Made by a program: the position numbers and the translations under genes. From assembly GCA_003667245.1 (NCBI GenBank), contig RCNN01000089.1, forward strand, positions 1 to 64,000: a stretch of DNA of 64,000 nt, read 5' to 3'. Below the pieces are notes generated by a model. The model did not search any database. It saw only the letters and a program-made list of their open reading frames with translations, and had not been told where the DNA came from. Below, in pieces: positions 11,353-26,300 of the stretch; within the stretch, counting starts at the first letter, position 1, and each line of letters begins with the position of its first letter. Origin of the DNA: Heterostelium multicystogenum (lineage: Eukaryota; Evosea; Eumycetozoa; Acytosteliales; Acytosteliaceae).

Positions 11353-12216
11353 GATTTATTGTATTATAAATAAAGATGTTTTTAAATTTACAAATTGTAA
11401 AATGCTGTTTGAATTTCCATATTTATAGGTATTTATCCTACTGGTGGTTACTAAGACAAAATTCTAGGTTTTCTTTTTACTTGGATTGGATGTCTCTATT
11501 TTACAGATTTGAAAACGTTTGGGTTTACCCTACACGTCGGTTCACATCTTGTCGAAACCTAACATTATATCATCATTGGGGTAGGAAGTTGAAACGCGTA
11601 GTTTCATACTGTATACTGGTTTTGAATAGCTTGTTAATAATTCATGACCATTTTATAAATTTTTGTTTTTATTTTAAAAATGTTACTATTAGATATTAAA
11701 AGAAAGTTAATACTATTTTGACAAATATAATTTATATATTCAAGTAATAATTGTCAATCTATTCTTGTTACTGAATGAAGACGACATATTGAAATCGCTC
11801 ATGTCATTATATTGATAACTTTTACATAATGGAATCGAGAAATTCTGGAAATAATTATAATTGGTAGTATTTCGTCATCTTATTCCAATCATAGGTCCTA
11901 CTTGGCTGCCTACCAAACTCTGTGTAAATTTATTTGAAATATTTTCAAAAGAACAAAGTTTTATATTTTATCAATTATGGATGATCAGAAGCAGCCCCAT
12001 TTGGTTTTCTTTTAAACTAAAAAAATTAAAAATAAAAATAAAAATGGAGATAGTTTGATTAGATTGAGAGCACTTTGAAACCCAATCACATAGATAGACT
12101 GATCAATTTTTTATATAATTATTGTCTCTTTTCGATAGTAGTAGTAGTTATTGTATAGTATAAAATAGATTTAGTTCGGGAAACGGATATAGTTATTTAG
12201 ATTGTAAGATTTAAGA
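11353..12216. other. Intergenic region between divergent genes
   Basis: Spacer between the BP74-like gene (minus) and the adaptin-like gene (plus). A plus-strand ORF at 11376-11699 is Leu/Tyr/Trp/Phe-rich without domain character and is not supported. No RNA gene seen. Confidence 0.45.
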
Positions 12217-14736
12217 ATGTCTGATCATCACCATTCAAATGGTGGAAGCAATAGCGTTGGATTGTCAGATAAGGATCTGTTCGAAACACGTTGTTTGAGC
12301 CAATACCTGCAGTCAAAGATAACCACAAACTATGACTCTTTAAAGCAATCTCTAAGAGATGCAACAGACAAGAAGAACTCATCTAAGATACAAACCTCGT
12401 TGCAGAATCTTACCTATTATAAAGTTGAAAAAGATATCTTGGATACACTGCTTTCAAGTAATTATACACCATCAATATCAGCATGATGCTGTGGCGATAA
12501 GTAGAGTACTAATTTAAATGTATCATCATCTAGTTATCTCTATGACAGATGACAAGAAGGTATTGAAACTAGCATATTATTTCTTAGTCGAAATATCAGC
12601 TTATAGAACTCAAATCAATAACTCAGCTGTATGTATATTGCCTACTTCTTTAAGAAGATCCTCGACACAATCTGCAGTGTTTAGTGTAATCTAACAACCA
12701 ATCATACTACTGCACATCAAAGGAAATCAAAAATATGATTACAATATTCACGAAAGAGATGAATCACAAAGATATATCGAGAAAAGTCGTATCTTTAAAG
12801 ACTACAGCAATGTTGGCACCGAATGATTCACTTGTAGATTCAAATATTATGGAGGTGATCTCAGGAATTCTAAGAAAAGTTGGTGAGGACCCAGATAAAG
12901 TACAAAAGAAGAAAGGATTCTTCTCAAAGGTATCAGACCTCGGAAGAGAGCGTGCACTCTTGCAATACGCCTGCTTTGTAGCTTGCAGAAATAGATTCAA
13001 GAATAATCCATCTCTCTTTATGGTATGTCAACGTAACATGATTGGTCCAATCAATATGAAACTAATAATAAACGTTGTTCAATGAAATAGCCTATTGTAG
13101 AAGGTATAAAATGTACAGATCAAGTTGGAGCTAGACATGCAGTACAGTTGACTTTGGACTATGCTAAAGAAAATGTCTCAACTGTTGCTGCAACAATAAA
13201 GCGATTCCTTCCTCTCCTAAAAGCCAATAAGGGCAAAGAGGCAGTTGCATTGGTTGATCCATTCGCCCGTCGCTCATTTATAGCTTTGTGTGGCTTGATA
13301 GCTAAGCAGCTCAGTCCTGCTGACAGCAAAGACTTCTTCCAAAACATTTGTCAGTCGGTCATGGATTCACACGTCGCCGTTTGGTGTTGCGCCATCAACA
13401 CTTTGTGCAAGTTCCCTTGGAAAACACTTGAGACAGGAACGATCGAACCAATCAATACAGCAGATAATGACACACCCAGCTACTACGATCCACTAGCTAA
13501 TGTCACTCCTCTGCTGGCAGGAATTTCTAACCGTATCAAAACTGGATTTGCAGTTCACATTTCAGCACACCCAACACAACAGTCGGTGCCATTCACCCAC
13601 ATGGCTTGCAAGCTTATAAATTCACTCTCGCAGTCATATGTCAAGCACCACTATCCTAAAGACGAAAATCAGAAGCCACAGATAGGAAATTGGGTGGAAA
13701 TGGAAAAGTCAGACCCAAAAATGCCAGTTCATACTTTTGCTGGATTGACTCCAGCTGTCACCAGTCTGCTTCAAGTCTCACCAAATATATCGATTCGTGT
13801 GCAAGCATTGAGAACACTCGTGTGGTTATGCCCATCTACCCTCTGTCCAACATCCAGATCGTTCTTTGACATCTTCAGAGCACAATTTAGTGAACCAGGA
13901 CACCCAACTCTTCTATTTAAAGAGTTGTTTGGTGAGCTGTACCTGCGTATTGTAGAAACTCCTATTCTCTCACCATTCCTGTTGCAGCTCGTATACGATT
14001 GGATCGACATTGTCCCTCACAAAGTGGACACCTCACTCGTCAGAAAGATTTGGGAGACCATCTTGAACTTTGGAACCGAGGGACGCGAGCGTGTATTGAA
14101 AAATTGTTTCTCAGTTCTTGATCGTTCAATTCACCCCGATTTCCGTGTGGTCAGTCTTGAAATCCTCAAGGACATCGTCTTCTTCCTTGGAGACTATGCC
14201 AACATCATTACCTACGAGAAACAGAACAACTCCACAACATTGGCAGTTACCGACAATCAGGCACTAAACTCTATTATCTTGCGATTGGAACAATATGCAA
14301 TTTTCCACCCATGGCAAATCAGAATGACTGCTATCGATGCACTGGCAAAGATTGCATTCCTCTCATCAAGTGCTGTTAGAATACATATTTATCATTTCTT
14401 AACTACTTCACCGAATGGTAATGTATCAATCTTCTTCATTTTATAATATGTAGTATGATCAGCTAACTAACTCACTCACTTACTCATTATCCAATATTAG
14501 AATCTCATGGTTGGACATCAGTAAAATCAAATAATTCGACAATCATCAATATAATAGACCAATTGTTAACATTGAGGGCAAAATGGCTACCACAATTGAA
14601 ATCAATCAACGCAACACAAAAGAAAGAATTAATTAACGATCACAACTCTCTTACACTTCAAATTGGAATGTTTTTTGATAGCTTGCCCTCCGACTACTAT
14701 CCCATAGGCATAGAAACAAAGCCATTAATTGTATAG
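12217..14736 (+). CDS. Adaptin-like HEAT-repeat protein, candidate TSET/AP large subunit
   Basis: The start at 12217 (MSDHHHSNGGSNSVGLSDKD) is followed by a helical repeat region: LKQSLRDATDKKNSSKIQTS, then at 12520-12650 MYHHLVISMTDDKKVLKLAY, which resembles the early adaptin segment where coat large subunits read 'D.K..KLaYlyl'. Later parts, RALLQYACFVACRNRF, RRSFIALCGLIAKQLS and RVQALRTLVWLCP, are HEAT/armadillo-like. Introns: about 13020-13088 (LFM|PIVEG) and about 14420-14500 (SPN|ESHGW). Frame breaks lie near 12480 and 12650. The protein is about 780 residues and lacks a clear ear domain. I suspect a subunit of a membrane-coat complex such as TSET (TPLATE or TSAUCER), known in Dictyostelium, but the subunit is not identifiable by eye; it could be another HEAT-repeat protein. 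Confidence 0.5.
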
Positions 14737-15014
14737 AATAATATTTACTATTCCACGTTCAAAAGCATCATAAAATCAATCGATAAATAATATTTACCAA
14801 CATACCAACCTAATTTTAACAAACAATATAATATGAACAATTGTACCAGTATATAATGAAAATAATAATAATTTTAATAAAATGTATTTATCTTGAAACC
14901 ATCCAGTTATCATTGCATTTTTAAAAAATTTCAAACAGGCTACCATGACCTAATCTAGCAGATCATTTCGCATTTCATTGGTGGTGTTGTTGGGCAAAAT
15001 CTGATTAATCGATA

Positions 15015-18016
<3,002 letters not shown>

Positions 18017-18065
18017 ATAGCCAGATAGACACATGAACTATAAGTATCAATTACATTTATTTCTT

Positions 18066-19662
18066 TTAACTGTTTCCATCTCCAACAATTGTGATTGTGG
18101 GTGATGGTGGTGACTCATAGGTTCCTTCATTTGTACCATGTTGACTATTTGTTGAATTTAGTTGAGGAGAAACAGGATCTTGAGACAATCCACTACCAGT
18201 AGATTGTATTATTATCTTCTTCCATCTCTCTTCCTTTTCTTTCAACTGATTAACATAATGTCTACTAAAGAATTCAATATAATAGTTTGCTCCCTGTGAA
18301 TAGAGTTAGTAATTTAGTTTATATGCTGCTTCCAATATAAATCCTATCTTACATTCCATAGACACACTAGCATCATTGTCAAAATGAATCCTAAATGTAA
18401 GTATTCATTGTTATAGTATAATTTACAAGGTAGCATGGTAAGAACTGTGTATAGAAATTGAGATACAATAAACATATGTATCTTTTTAGATGGTAAGATA
18501 TTCAGGACTTTGTTAATAAGATGGGGACCTGTATGGTTGGTTAAGAAAGTAAGAGATGTAATATAGTTTCTCTCCTTAATTGTGTTTTTTCTAAGTTTCA
18601 TAACATAGAGATAACAAGTTTGCCAAACGAGATAGAATCCCAGAGGTATCAATAGTGAATCAGTCCACGTTGTATAGATTGCGTTCTTATCTAATTTACT
18701 TTCAGCAGGAATTATATGCCATCTAAGTGCTGAACAAACAATTGCTGGGAATATATGTATTAATACAGAAGTTGCTTTATCAAGTGAATGGAATACAAAT
18801 GAATTCTACCAAAGTTGATTCGTTAGTAAACATACCAGTATTGACTTCAATATACATACTCTCCATGCAATTGTAGCAAATATTAATGGACCATTACAAA
18901 AACTGAAACAAATCTTAAAGAGTAACGGATTTCTATTGGTTCCATAAAGATAGAAAATAAGGAGTACGTTGGCGTAGTAACAAAAATCAAATAGGAAATA
19001 GTGCTGTTTCTTTTGTTTATAGTTGTAAAATCTTGCAAAGAACATGATAACAAACTCTGCTGTAAATATATGTGGAATGATCCAAGGAAATCTCCCATAG
19101 AGAAACGATATTAAACATAAATTAAAAACACCTTAATGATCACAATCCGTCAACAATTAGATTTAGTTAATAAAATGATCTATAGATATATAATTTGAAT
19201 TAATTTATAGGAACCTATTCAATCTTACCAAATACAAAAGTTAATTTATCTTTAGCCCTGATAATTTGCGATGCTCCATTCTTTAACAGAATGTTTTCAA
19301 ATTCATTTCGCTTTTCTGTGACATATTCTAGCACTTTCAGCTTTTTTCAGAATCTTGTAGTCGGTCATTCTCGATCGAAACTTCTGGGCCGAGTCATCAA
19401 TGGAATATCTCCTGTAAATTCCGATGGGAGAGCTTGGTGCAAGTGTTTCCTTTAGAAATGAATTTTCTTCATCTTTTTCAATGACATTCCGATTAATGCC
19501 ACTCGGACCACTTATACTATTCGATCTATGGATAGTCGGAGGTACAAATATGAATCCTTCATTCATACCCAAGCTACTATTAGGTTTTATATGTTTATCA
19601 TTTTCCAACTTTTTCTTTTCATCTCCAACATCATCTACCTTTATTTTTGGTTTGGCATCCAT
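18066..19662 (-). CDS. Glycerophosphocholine acyltransferase, Gpc1/DUF2838 family
   Basis: The start at 19662 gives a charged, Ser-rich N-terminal region (MDAKPKIKVDDVGDEKKK) ending LTFVFG. Intron 19132-19228 leads to a multi-pass membrane domain with the family hallmark ARFYNYKQKKQHYFLFDFCY, then FCNGPLIFATIAWR, a second intron, and NSFVFHSLDKATSVLIHIFP. Yeast Gpc1 has the same WRNSLVFHSLDK block. More helices follow (MIPLGFYLVWQTCYLYVMKL), then a last exon with GANYYIEFFSRHYVNQLKEK and a Ser/Pro/Thr-rich tail to 18066. The enzyme adds an acyl chain from acyl-CoA to glycerophosphocholine, making lysophosphatidylcholine for phospholipid recycling, probably at the ER. One frame break lies near 19315. 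Confidence 0.8.
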
Positions 19663-20487
19663 TATATTCTTTAAAAGAGTTATAAAGTTACAAATATATT
19701 ATTAAAATATTTGATAATATTATTTATTTAATATAAAATTAAAAATCTAAAAAAAGTGTCATAAGACCTGCAGAAACACTTAATTCAAACCTCATTTTTA
19801 TATAATTAACTGAAAAAAGTAATTTCCTTTTATTGAAAACTAGAAATCTGTTCAATTTTTATTTTTATTTAACTTCAAACTTCACATTTTATTATAACAG
19901 TTAATATAACTAACTGATCACTATCTAAATAGAATTTTATGATGTGATATAATTTTAATTTTATTTAAATAAAACACATTGATTTTTTTTTATAATTCAT
20001 TCTTCTATGTACAAAGAAAAATTGAATGATGAAGTTCACCTACAAATAATTAGTTATTTTCAAAGTAATTTTAATTTAATACTCTGAAATAGGGTTAAAA
20101 TAAAATGAAATTAAAAAAATAATATATTTTAAATAAATAAATGAATATTTAAAATAATAATATTAATATTATTACTAATTTATTTTTGATACCTTATTAG
20201 TTCATTCATATATTCTGATTGCAAATATATTCATTTTATCATTTTAATTAACAATAACATTATCATTCAAATTAATATTTAAAAATAAATTATTAATTAG
20301 ATTCAATAGATATCACTTCATATCTTATCATATCAAATAATATCATAGTGGTTATATTTATATGTATTCGTTGATATTTGCACCATTGGATTTGTCTGTT
20401 ACCTAATCTATAATAAAAAAAATACTTAATAATATCTTTTAATTTCTAATAGTAGTTGTTTTTATTAAAATATTATTATTAGTATAA
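19663..20487. other. Very AT-rich intergenic region between divergent genes
   Basis: Divergent spacer between the Gpc1-like gene (minus) and the TreS gene (plus), with long A/T runs and a TAAT/ATTA-rich core. No supported ORF or RNA. Confidence 0.5.
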
Positions 20488-22727
20488 ATGTCGTTTACAA
20501 TGTCGAATTCGACAACAATACCGTCACCTGCTTTAAATGAAAGTAGTAGTGAACTCTACTTGTCTTCTTCGCAGGTATTCTATGTTGAAACACAGTCACC
20601 ACTGAATTTTTCACAAGAGGAGCTACTGGACTACTCAGAGCATGAACACTCCGAAGTGTCCATTCAAAACAACCTCTGGTATAAAGAAGCAATCTTCTAC
20701 GAGGTCTATGTAAGAGCGTTCTGCGATGTCGAAGGCACTGGAAATGGTGGAATCAGTGGAATCACTGCAAAACTAGATTATCTTCATTCACTAGGTGTCG
20801 ATTGCATTTGGCTACTACCTATCTATCCTTCCCCACTAAAGGTAAATAATAACTAATATCTCATGATTAGATTTAGATTGTATTGGAGATCTGGATACTA
20901 ATTAATATTGATGATTAGGATGATGGATATGATGTATCAGATTATTGTGATATTCATCCGGATTATGGAACTTTGAATGATTTTAAAGTTTTAGTTAAAG
21001 CGGTACACGAAAGAAATATGAAGATCATTGCCGATTTTATTCCAAATCACTGCTCCGATCAACATAGATGGTTCCAAGAAGCGAGAAGAGATAGAAACTC
21101 TCCATATAGAGATTATTTTGTATGGACTGACGACCCATTGCTGTACAAAGAAGCAAGAATTATTTTCTTGGATGTAGAACCTTCGAATTGGACTTATGAT
21201 GAGGTTGCAGGTCAATACTACTGGCATAGATTCTACAAAGAACAACCGGATCTAAACTTTGACAATCCTAAAGTACAACAGGAGATGCTTGATATCAATG
21301 AAGTTTTGGCTGGACTTGGGTATCGATGGTTTCCGTGTGGATGCAGTTCCTTACTTGTTCGAGAGAGATGGTACCAGCTGCGAGAACTTGCCAGAGACAC
21401 ATTGGTTTTTGAAGCAAATGAGAGCATTCATTGACCAGAACTATCCAGGTAGAATTATTTTGGCAGAAGCATGCCAGATGCCCAAGGAAGTGCGTAAATA
21501 TTTTGGAGAAGGAGAAGGAGATGAGTTTAACATGGGATTCCATTTCCCTGTGATGCCTCGTATCTATATGGCTATTATGAGAGGAGATGGACAATGTTTT
21601 GAAGGATATCATGGAACAGACTCCCGAAATTCCAGCAACTTGTCAATGGGTAACATTCTTGAGAAATCATGATGAGTTAACTCTTGAGATGGTGACTCCA
21701 GCAGAAAGAAAGGAAATGTGGGCACACTATGCTCCAGTTCCAAGAATGAAAATTAATATGGGAATCAGAAGAAGACTAGCACCACTTGTAAGTTTAAGTC
21801 AAATAAGAATTACTGGTAACATTACTTACTCATTTTATTTGTTTTACAGTTGGATAATGATCAAAGAAAAATTGAGTTGGCTTATTCACTTTTATTTACA
21901 CTTCCTGGCTCCCCGATTATCTATTATGGTGATGAAATTGGAATGGGAGATAATATTTGGTTGGAAGATCGTCATGGTGTAAGAACACCCATGCAGTTGG
22001 AACGAAACCTATCCAAATGGTGGATTTTTCTACTTCTAGAAAATGTTATTCCCAGGTGATAAACGACCCAATCTATGGCTACGAGAGAGTTAATGTAAAA
22101 GAGTCAGAAATGGATCCAAGCTCTCTTTTCCATGTTGTAAGTAATAGCTGCTACTTACTAGTAACACAAATACTAACTATAACTTTGAATAGATTCGTCA
22201 AATGATATCAAGAAGAAGAAAGCATGCATCTTTTGGACATGGAACATTTACCTATATAGAGACTAATAATTCACACATTTTCGCATTTTTGAGAGTGTAT
22301 GGAATAGATAGAATGTTGTGTGTACATAACTTATCGGATACACCACAGAATGCCACTCTCTTCTTGAAGCAAGATGAATTGATTACAGGTCGTGCAACTC
22401 CAGTACCCTTCGAAAATGAAACACAAAATAGACGTCAAAGAACAAACCGATTGATGGTAACACAACAGTCTTTTGAAGATCAACAAAACTATCTGGTTGA
22501 TATCCTCACTGATCACCAGTGTATTATACACAAGAATGGTCATGTCAATGTTTCCCTCGATCCTTATTGCTTTCAACTGGTATTCAATGGGCGAAATTAC
22601 TACATTAGTTGGAGAAGGTCAAAAAGCTAGAGACTTGCGTCGTCGCTCTATCTTTAAAGCCGATCTTACTCCATTGGCCACACCAGAACCTCACCACCTA
22701 AAATCAATCAGTCAAAAAACTAAATAG
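20488..22727 (+). CDS. treS: Trehalose synthase (maltose alpha-D-glucosyltransferase), GH13 family
   Basis: An N-terminal Ser-rich extension of about 65 residues precedes [18 protein letters not shown], the usual TreS opening. Then come [57 protein letters not shown] (Asp nucleophile in FRVDAV; the VPYLxER segment is a TreS hallmark), [22 protein letters not shown] (Glu acid/base), [12 protein letters not shown] (third Asp), [20 protein letters not shown] and [10 protein letters not shown]. Introns lie at about 20841-20918, 21788-21849 and 22137-22193. Frame breaks occur near 21290, 21590, 22010-22045 and 22580. The enzyme interconverts maltose and trehalose by intramolecular transglucosylation. 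The family is mainly bacterial, so the gene is a candidate for ancient lateral transfer. No fused maltokinase domain is seen. Confidence 0.85.
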
Positions 22728-23392
22728 CATGACTACTACCTTCCAGAGCATTTCTTTTGATTGATTTTTATCGCAATAGTGAAGTTGTACTTTACAATTA
22801 AAAATAACAATTTTATAATAATAAATTATGATCAAATTAAATAAAGAATTGATGATGACGTCCTAATGCGACAACCATTTGATTCACCACCATGTCGACA
22901 TGAAAACCAATTTATCTTGAAAGTTTTTAGATACTTTTTACTTTTTTTTTCAAGACGAACAATGTCACCCCCTTTTCACACCAACAAGTGATTAATAGGT
23001 AAATAGCTTTTCAGGTGTTTAACTGACACATTAATTTTGTTTTTTCAAAAGAGATAAAATTAACTATAACACACTAAATCACACTGTTTTATTGTAAGCA
23101 TCCATCAATCAATCAATCAATTTTAATAATAAAACTAAAAAAAACAAATATATCTAATTTAAATTTATTTTTGCTTCTGACTTTGTTTTTTAATCGAAAC
23201 AAATAGATATATAGATAGATAGATAGATAATTTTTAGATATATAAATATAATATATATCTAAATATTTAAATGAAATAAGATATATATTTGTATATTGTT
23301 TTTTTACATTGTTGTAGTTTTAGTCAGAATAATAATAGCTTTAGAATATATAGATATAGATAAAGATAGATAGATAGATACAGGTTAGAGAT
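22728..23392. other. Intergenic region upstream of VPS13
   Basis: AT-rich spacer with TCAA repeats near 23101 and a GATA microsatellite at about 23204-23229. It should hold the 3' end of TreS and the VPS13 promoter. No ORF or RNA gene supported. Confidence 0.5.
23204..23229. repeat. (GATA)n microsatellite
   Basis: Short GATA-type tandem repeat (GATATATAGATAGATAGATAGATA pattern, shown here only as its unit) 160 bp upstream of the VPS13 start. A second, imperfect run lies at about 23352-23380. Confidence 0.7.
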
Positions 23393-26300
23393 ATGTTTGA
23401 AGGAGTTGTCGCAGAAGTTATAGACAAATTCTTGGATCGTTCCTTCAGGAGATTACAAAGAAACAGCTAAAGATTGGATTGTTCAATGGAAATGTAGTGT
23501 TGAAGAATATAGAGGTTAAGCCAGAGGCTTTTCATGCTTTTGATTTACCGGTTGGTGTCAACAGAGGTGTTGTTGGACGACTTATTATTAAGGTACCATG
23601 GAAGTCACTAAAATCAGAGTCTGTGGTGATACACCTTCAGGATATCTACATTTTGGCATCAAAGCAACAGATTTCTTCAGACACAAGCTCGGACAACAGC
23701 GACGGAGATAAAGAGTCAAGCTCATCATCTGATAAATTCCTAAAGTTCTTGAAGTTAGATAAACCAAAAGACAAAGATAAGGAAAAGGAAAAGGAAAAAG
23801 AGAAAGACGCAGATAAAGATAAAGATTTGGATATAGACGGCGAAGATGTCGATGCCAGTACTCAGCAACAGGAGAAAAAGGAAAAGAAAAAAGAATCAAG
23901 TTCATTCAAGGAGAAATTGGTGACAAAGATCATTAATAACATCCAGATTGTCGTTGAGAAATTGCATATTAGATATGAAGATCATTCTGTAGAGACAGGA
24001 GACACTCTTGCACTTGGATTGTGCTTGGAAAAATTGTTTTGTGCAGTCAACTGATTTGGAGTGGAATCCAACTTTTATTGATTCAAGTTCACCAGTTGGT
24101 GTGCTAAATAAGCTGGCGGAGCTCTCGAATATCGCTTTGTATTTGGACCACAAAGTAGAGTCACTTGCAGTCTTTCGACAAAAGATCTCTCGGTAGCATT
24201 GAGAGATTCTATTCCTACTAGCAAGGAGCCAAAAGGACATCATATGCTACTCGATCCACTCAATGCCAACCTCAAACTCAAGATCCACCAATCGGGATCG
24301 ATTCTACAGAACATTTCTAAGATCGAGATTGAGACAGCCATCGACGAGATTGGATTCTCCATGGAGCCACAGCAATACTCTTCTCTGCTCAGCATTCTAG
24401 AGTCACTGTCAGAGTTTGTCAATGAAATCAAAGAGGAGAAGAAAAAACAACATCTAAATCATCTTTTGAAACACTGATTAAAAAGACAGCATTAATTAAG
24501 AGAGATAAGAAGAAAGAGCGCGAAACTTTGGGACACCAGTAATAATAGCAGTGGAAGTGGCAACGAGATGGATGGCGATCAAATCGAGAAGCAACAGAAA
24601 CTTCAAGAAAAACAACGCGAGAACTGGAAAAGAAAGAAAAAAGAACAAAAGAAAAAGGAAGGAAAAAGAGAGGCTGGGAAGGAGAAGAAGGAGAAAAACA
24701 GGCGGGAAAAGAGAAAAGAGAGACATGAAGAAAAGAAACAAAAGAAAACTGGCAGCGATCTCAACGACAAACATGGGCTATTGGCAGTCACAGCACCAAC
24801 AGCAACTTCCACAGATTATACAGAAACTCCAACAGCTACAAGTGCCGCCGATTTTGACAGACGACGATACGAAGATGACGAAACTATTTGAAGACGAAAA
24901 AGATTCAGTTAGTTTTTTTTGAAATCGATGAGCAGTCAGCTTCAACTGTTGATTTGGACGAGCTGACGAAGAAACCAAGTAAGGATCAACTTAAAAAACA
25001 ACTTTATGACACGATTGGATATACTCCGCAAACATCAGGAAAGTTAGAAGCTACAACAGCAGCTGGAAAGGAAATCATATGAAATGTCAAGATAAAGACA
25101 ATACATATCAAGCTGTTGTCCGACGACGATAGAGAAGGACCCTTAAATTTATGGTGATATCACAGGAATCAGTGTATCACTTTTCAAATATTTGGGACAC
25201 AATTGCTTTTTGGAGTCAACTTTAAAGTCGTTAAGATTGTCTGGACTCTGGGTGGAAGAACGATCAATTCCCAGACATGGTGTCTTCTGGCATGGAGAGT
25301 CATTTCTTTGAACTTCAAAATGAAGATGATATCGCCTCCTTCCACAAAGTCACTCAACAACAACTCATCACTTTCACTCTCACCAAATGGAACTCTCAAG
25401 GATTTGAAAATCCCCAAGAAAATTTCCATTGATATACAGGTTGAGCCTTTATATATAGTTTTGAATACGGCCGCCATTCTTAAATATTTGACATTGTTAC
25501 ACCTTCACATCAGATTGATTTATCTGGATTCTCGAGAGGACCTCGCCCAACATCCGGAAAATCCACACCAGCACAAGTTGAAATGAATATTTTAGCGAAA
25601 CAACCAACTCTTATTATACCCATAACAGCCAATTCACACAATCCAAAACTCCTCCGATAATTCAATCTTTGTTGTTGATTTAGGAACTATAAACTTGAGC
25701 ACAACAAATCCCAAACCAACCACGATCGAACCATCAACTCCAGTTGCCGCTGTAGTATATTATATCAATCTGGAGAATGTTAAAATCATACCTGACCAAA
25801 CCACCCTCGGCCCAATACCAACAACAACAGCAATGATTTGCTATCAAAGTTTGCTCAGTATGTACCACCTCCTGAAGAATCATCGACATCATTGCTTCAA
25901 CCAAATCCAAGGCCTCTTCTTGAGACATCTGCTGATCAGCAACCATTATTCAATCCAACTCAAATCTGGGTATTGAAGGAAGAATCAAATGGAAAACCTT
26001 TGTTTTGATACATCATTCACTGTGGAACTACATAAGCGTAAGGTAAACACGGCCAACATCCCACGTATAAAGTTGGTTGTGCGATTCCCGCTCTTCAACT
26101 TTTACTTTTCACCCTTCACCTTCTTCCCAGATTTCGTATGTTCTCTCACCTACTTATGATTGAAATTAATCGTGGTGGAACAAGCATTTTCTTCAGTCGT
26201 TCCAATTTAAGATTAGAGAGCAAACGGCCAAGGATAAAGACAAAGACAAGTCACCAGAAATGTTGTTTCTTCAACCTCTCTACTTTTTCACCTTTGAAAT

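Noticed and set aside
11376..11699. Plus-strand ORF of 107 codons
   Set aside because: Aromatic-rich reading of AT-rich DNA; no recognisable motif, and no start context or intron pattern.
24496..24812. Minus-strand Phe/Leu-rich ORFs resembling membrane helices
   Set aside because: They are the antisense of the Lys/Arg/Glu-rich stretch in VPS13, so the hydrophobic pattern is a shadow.
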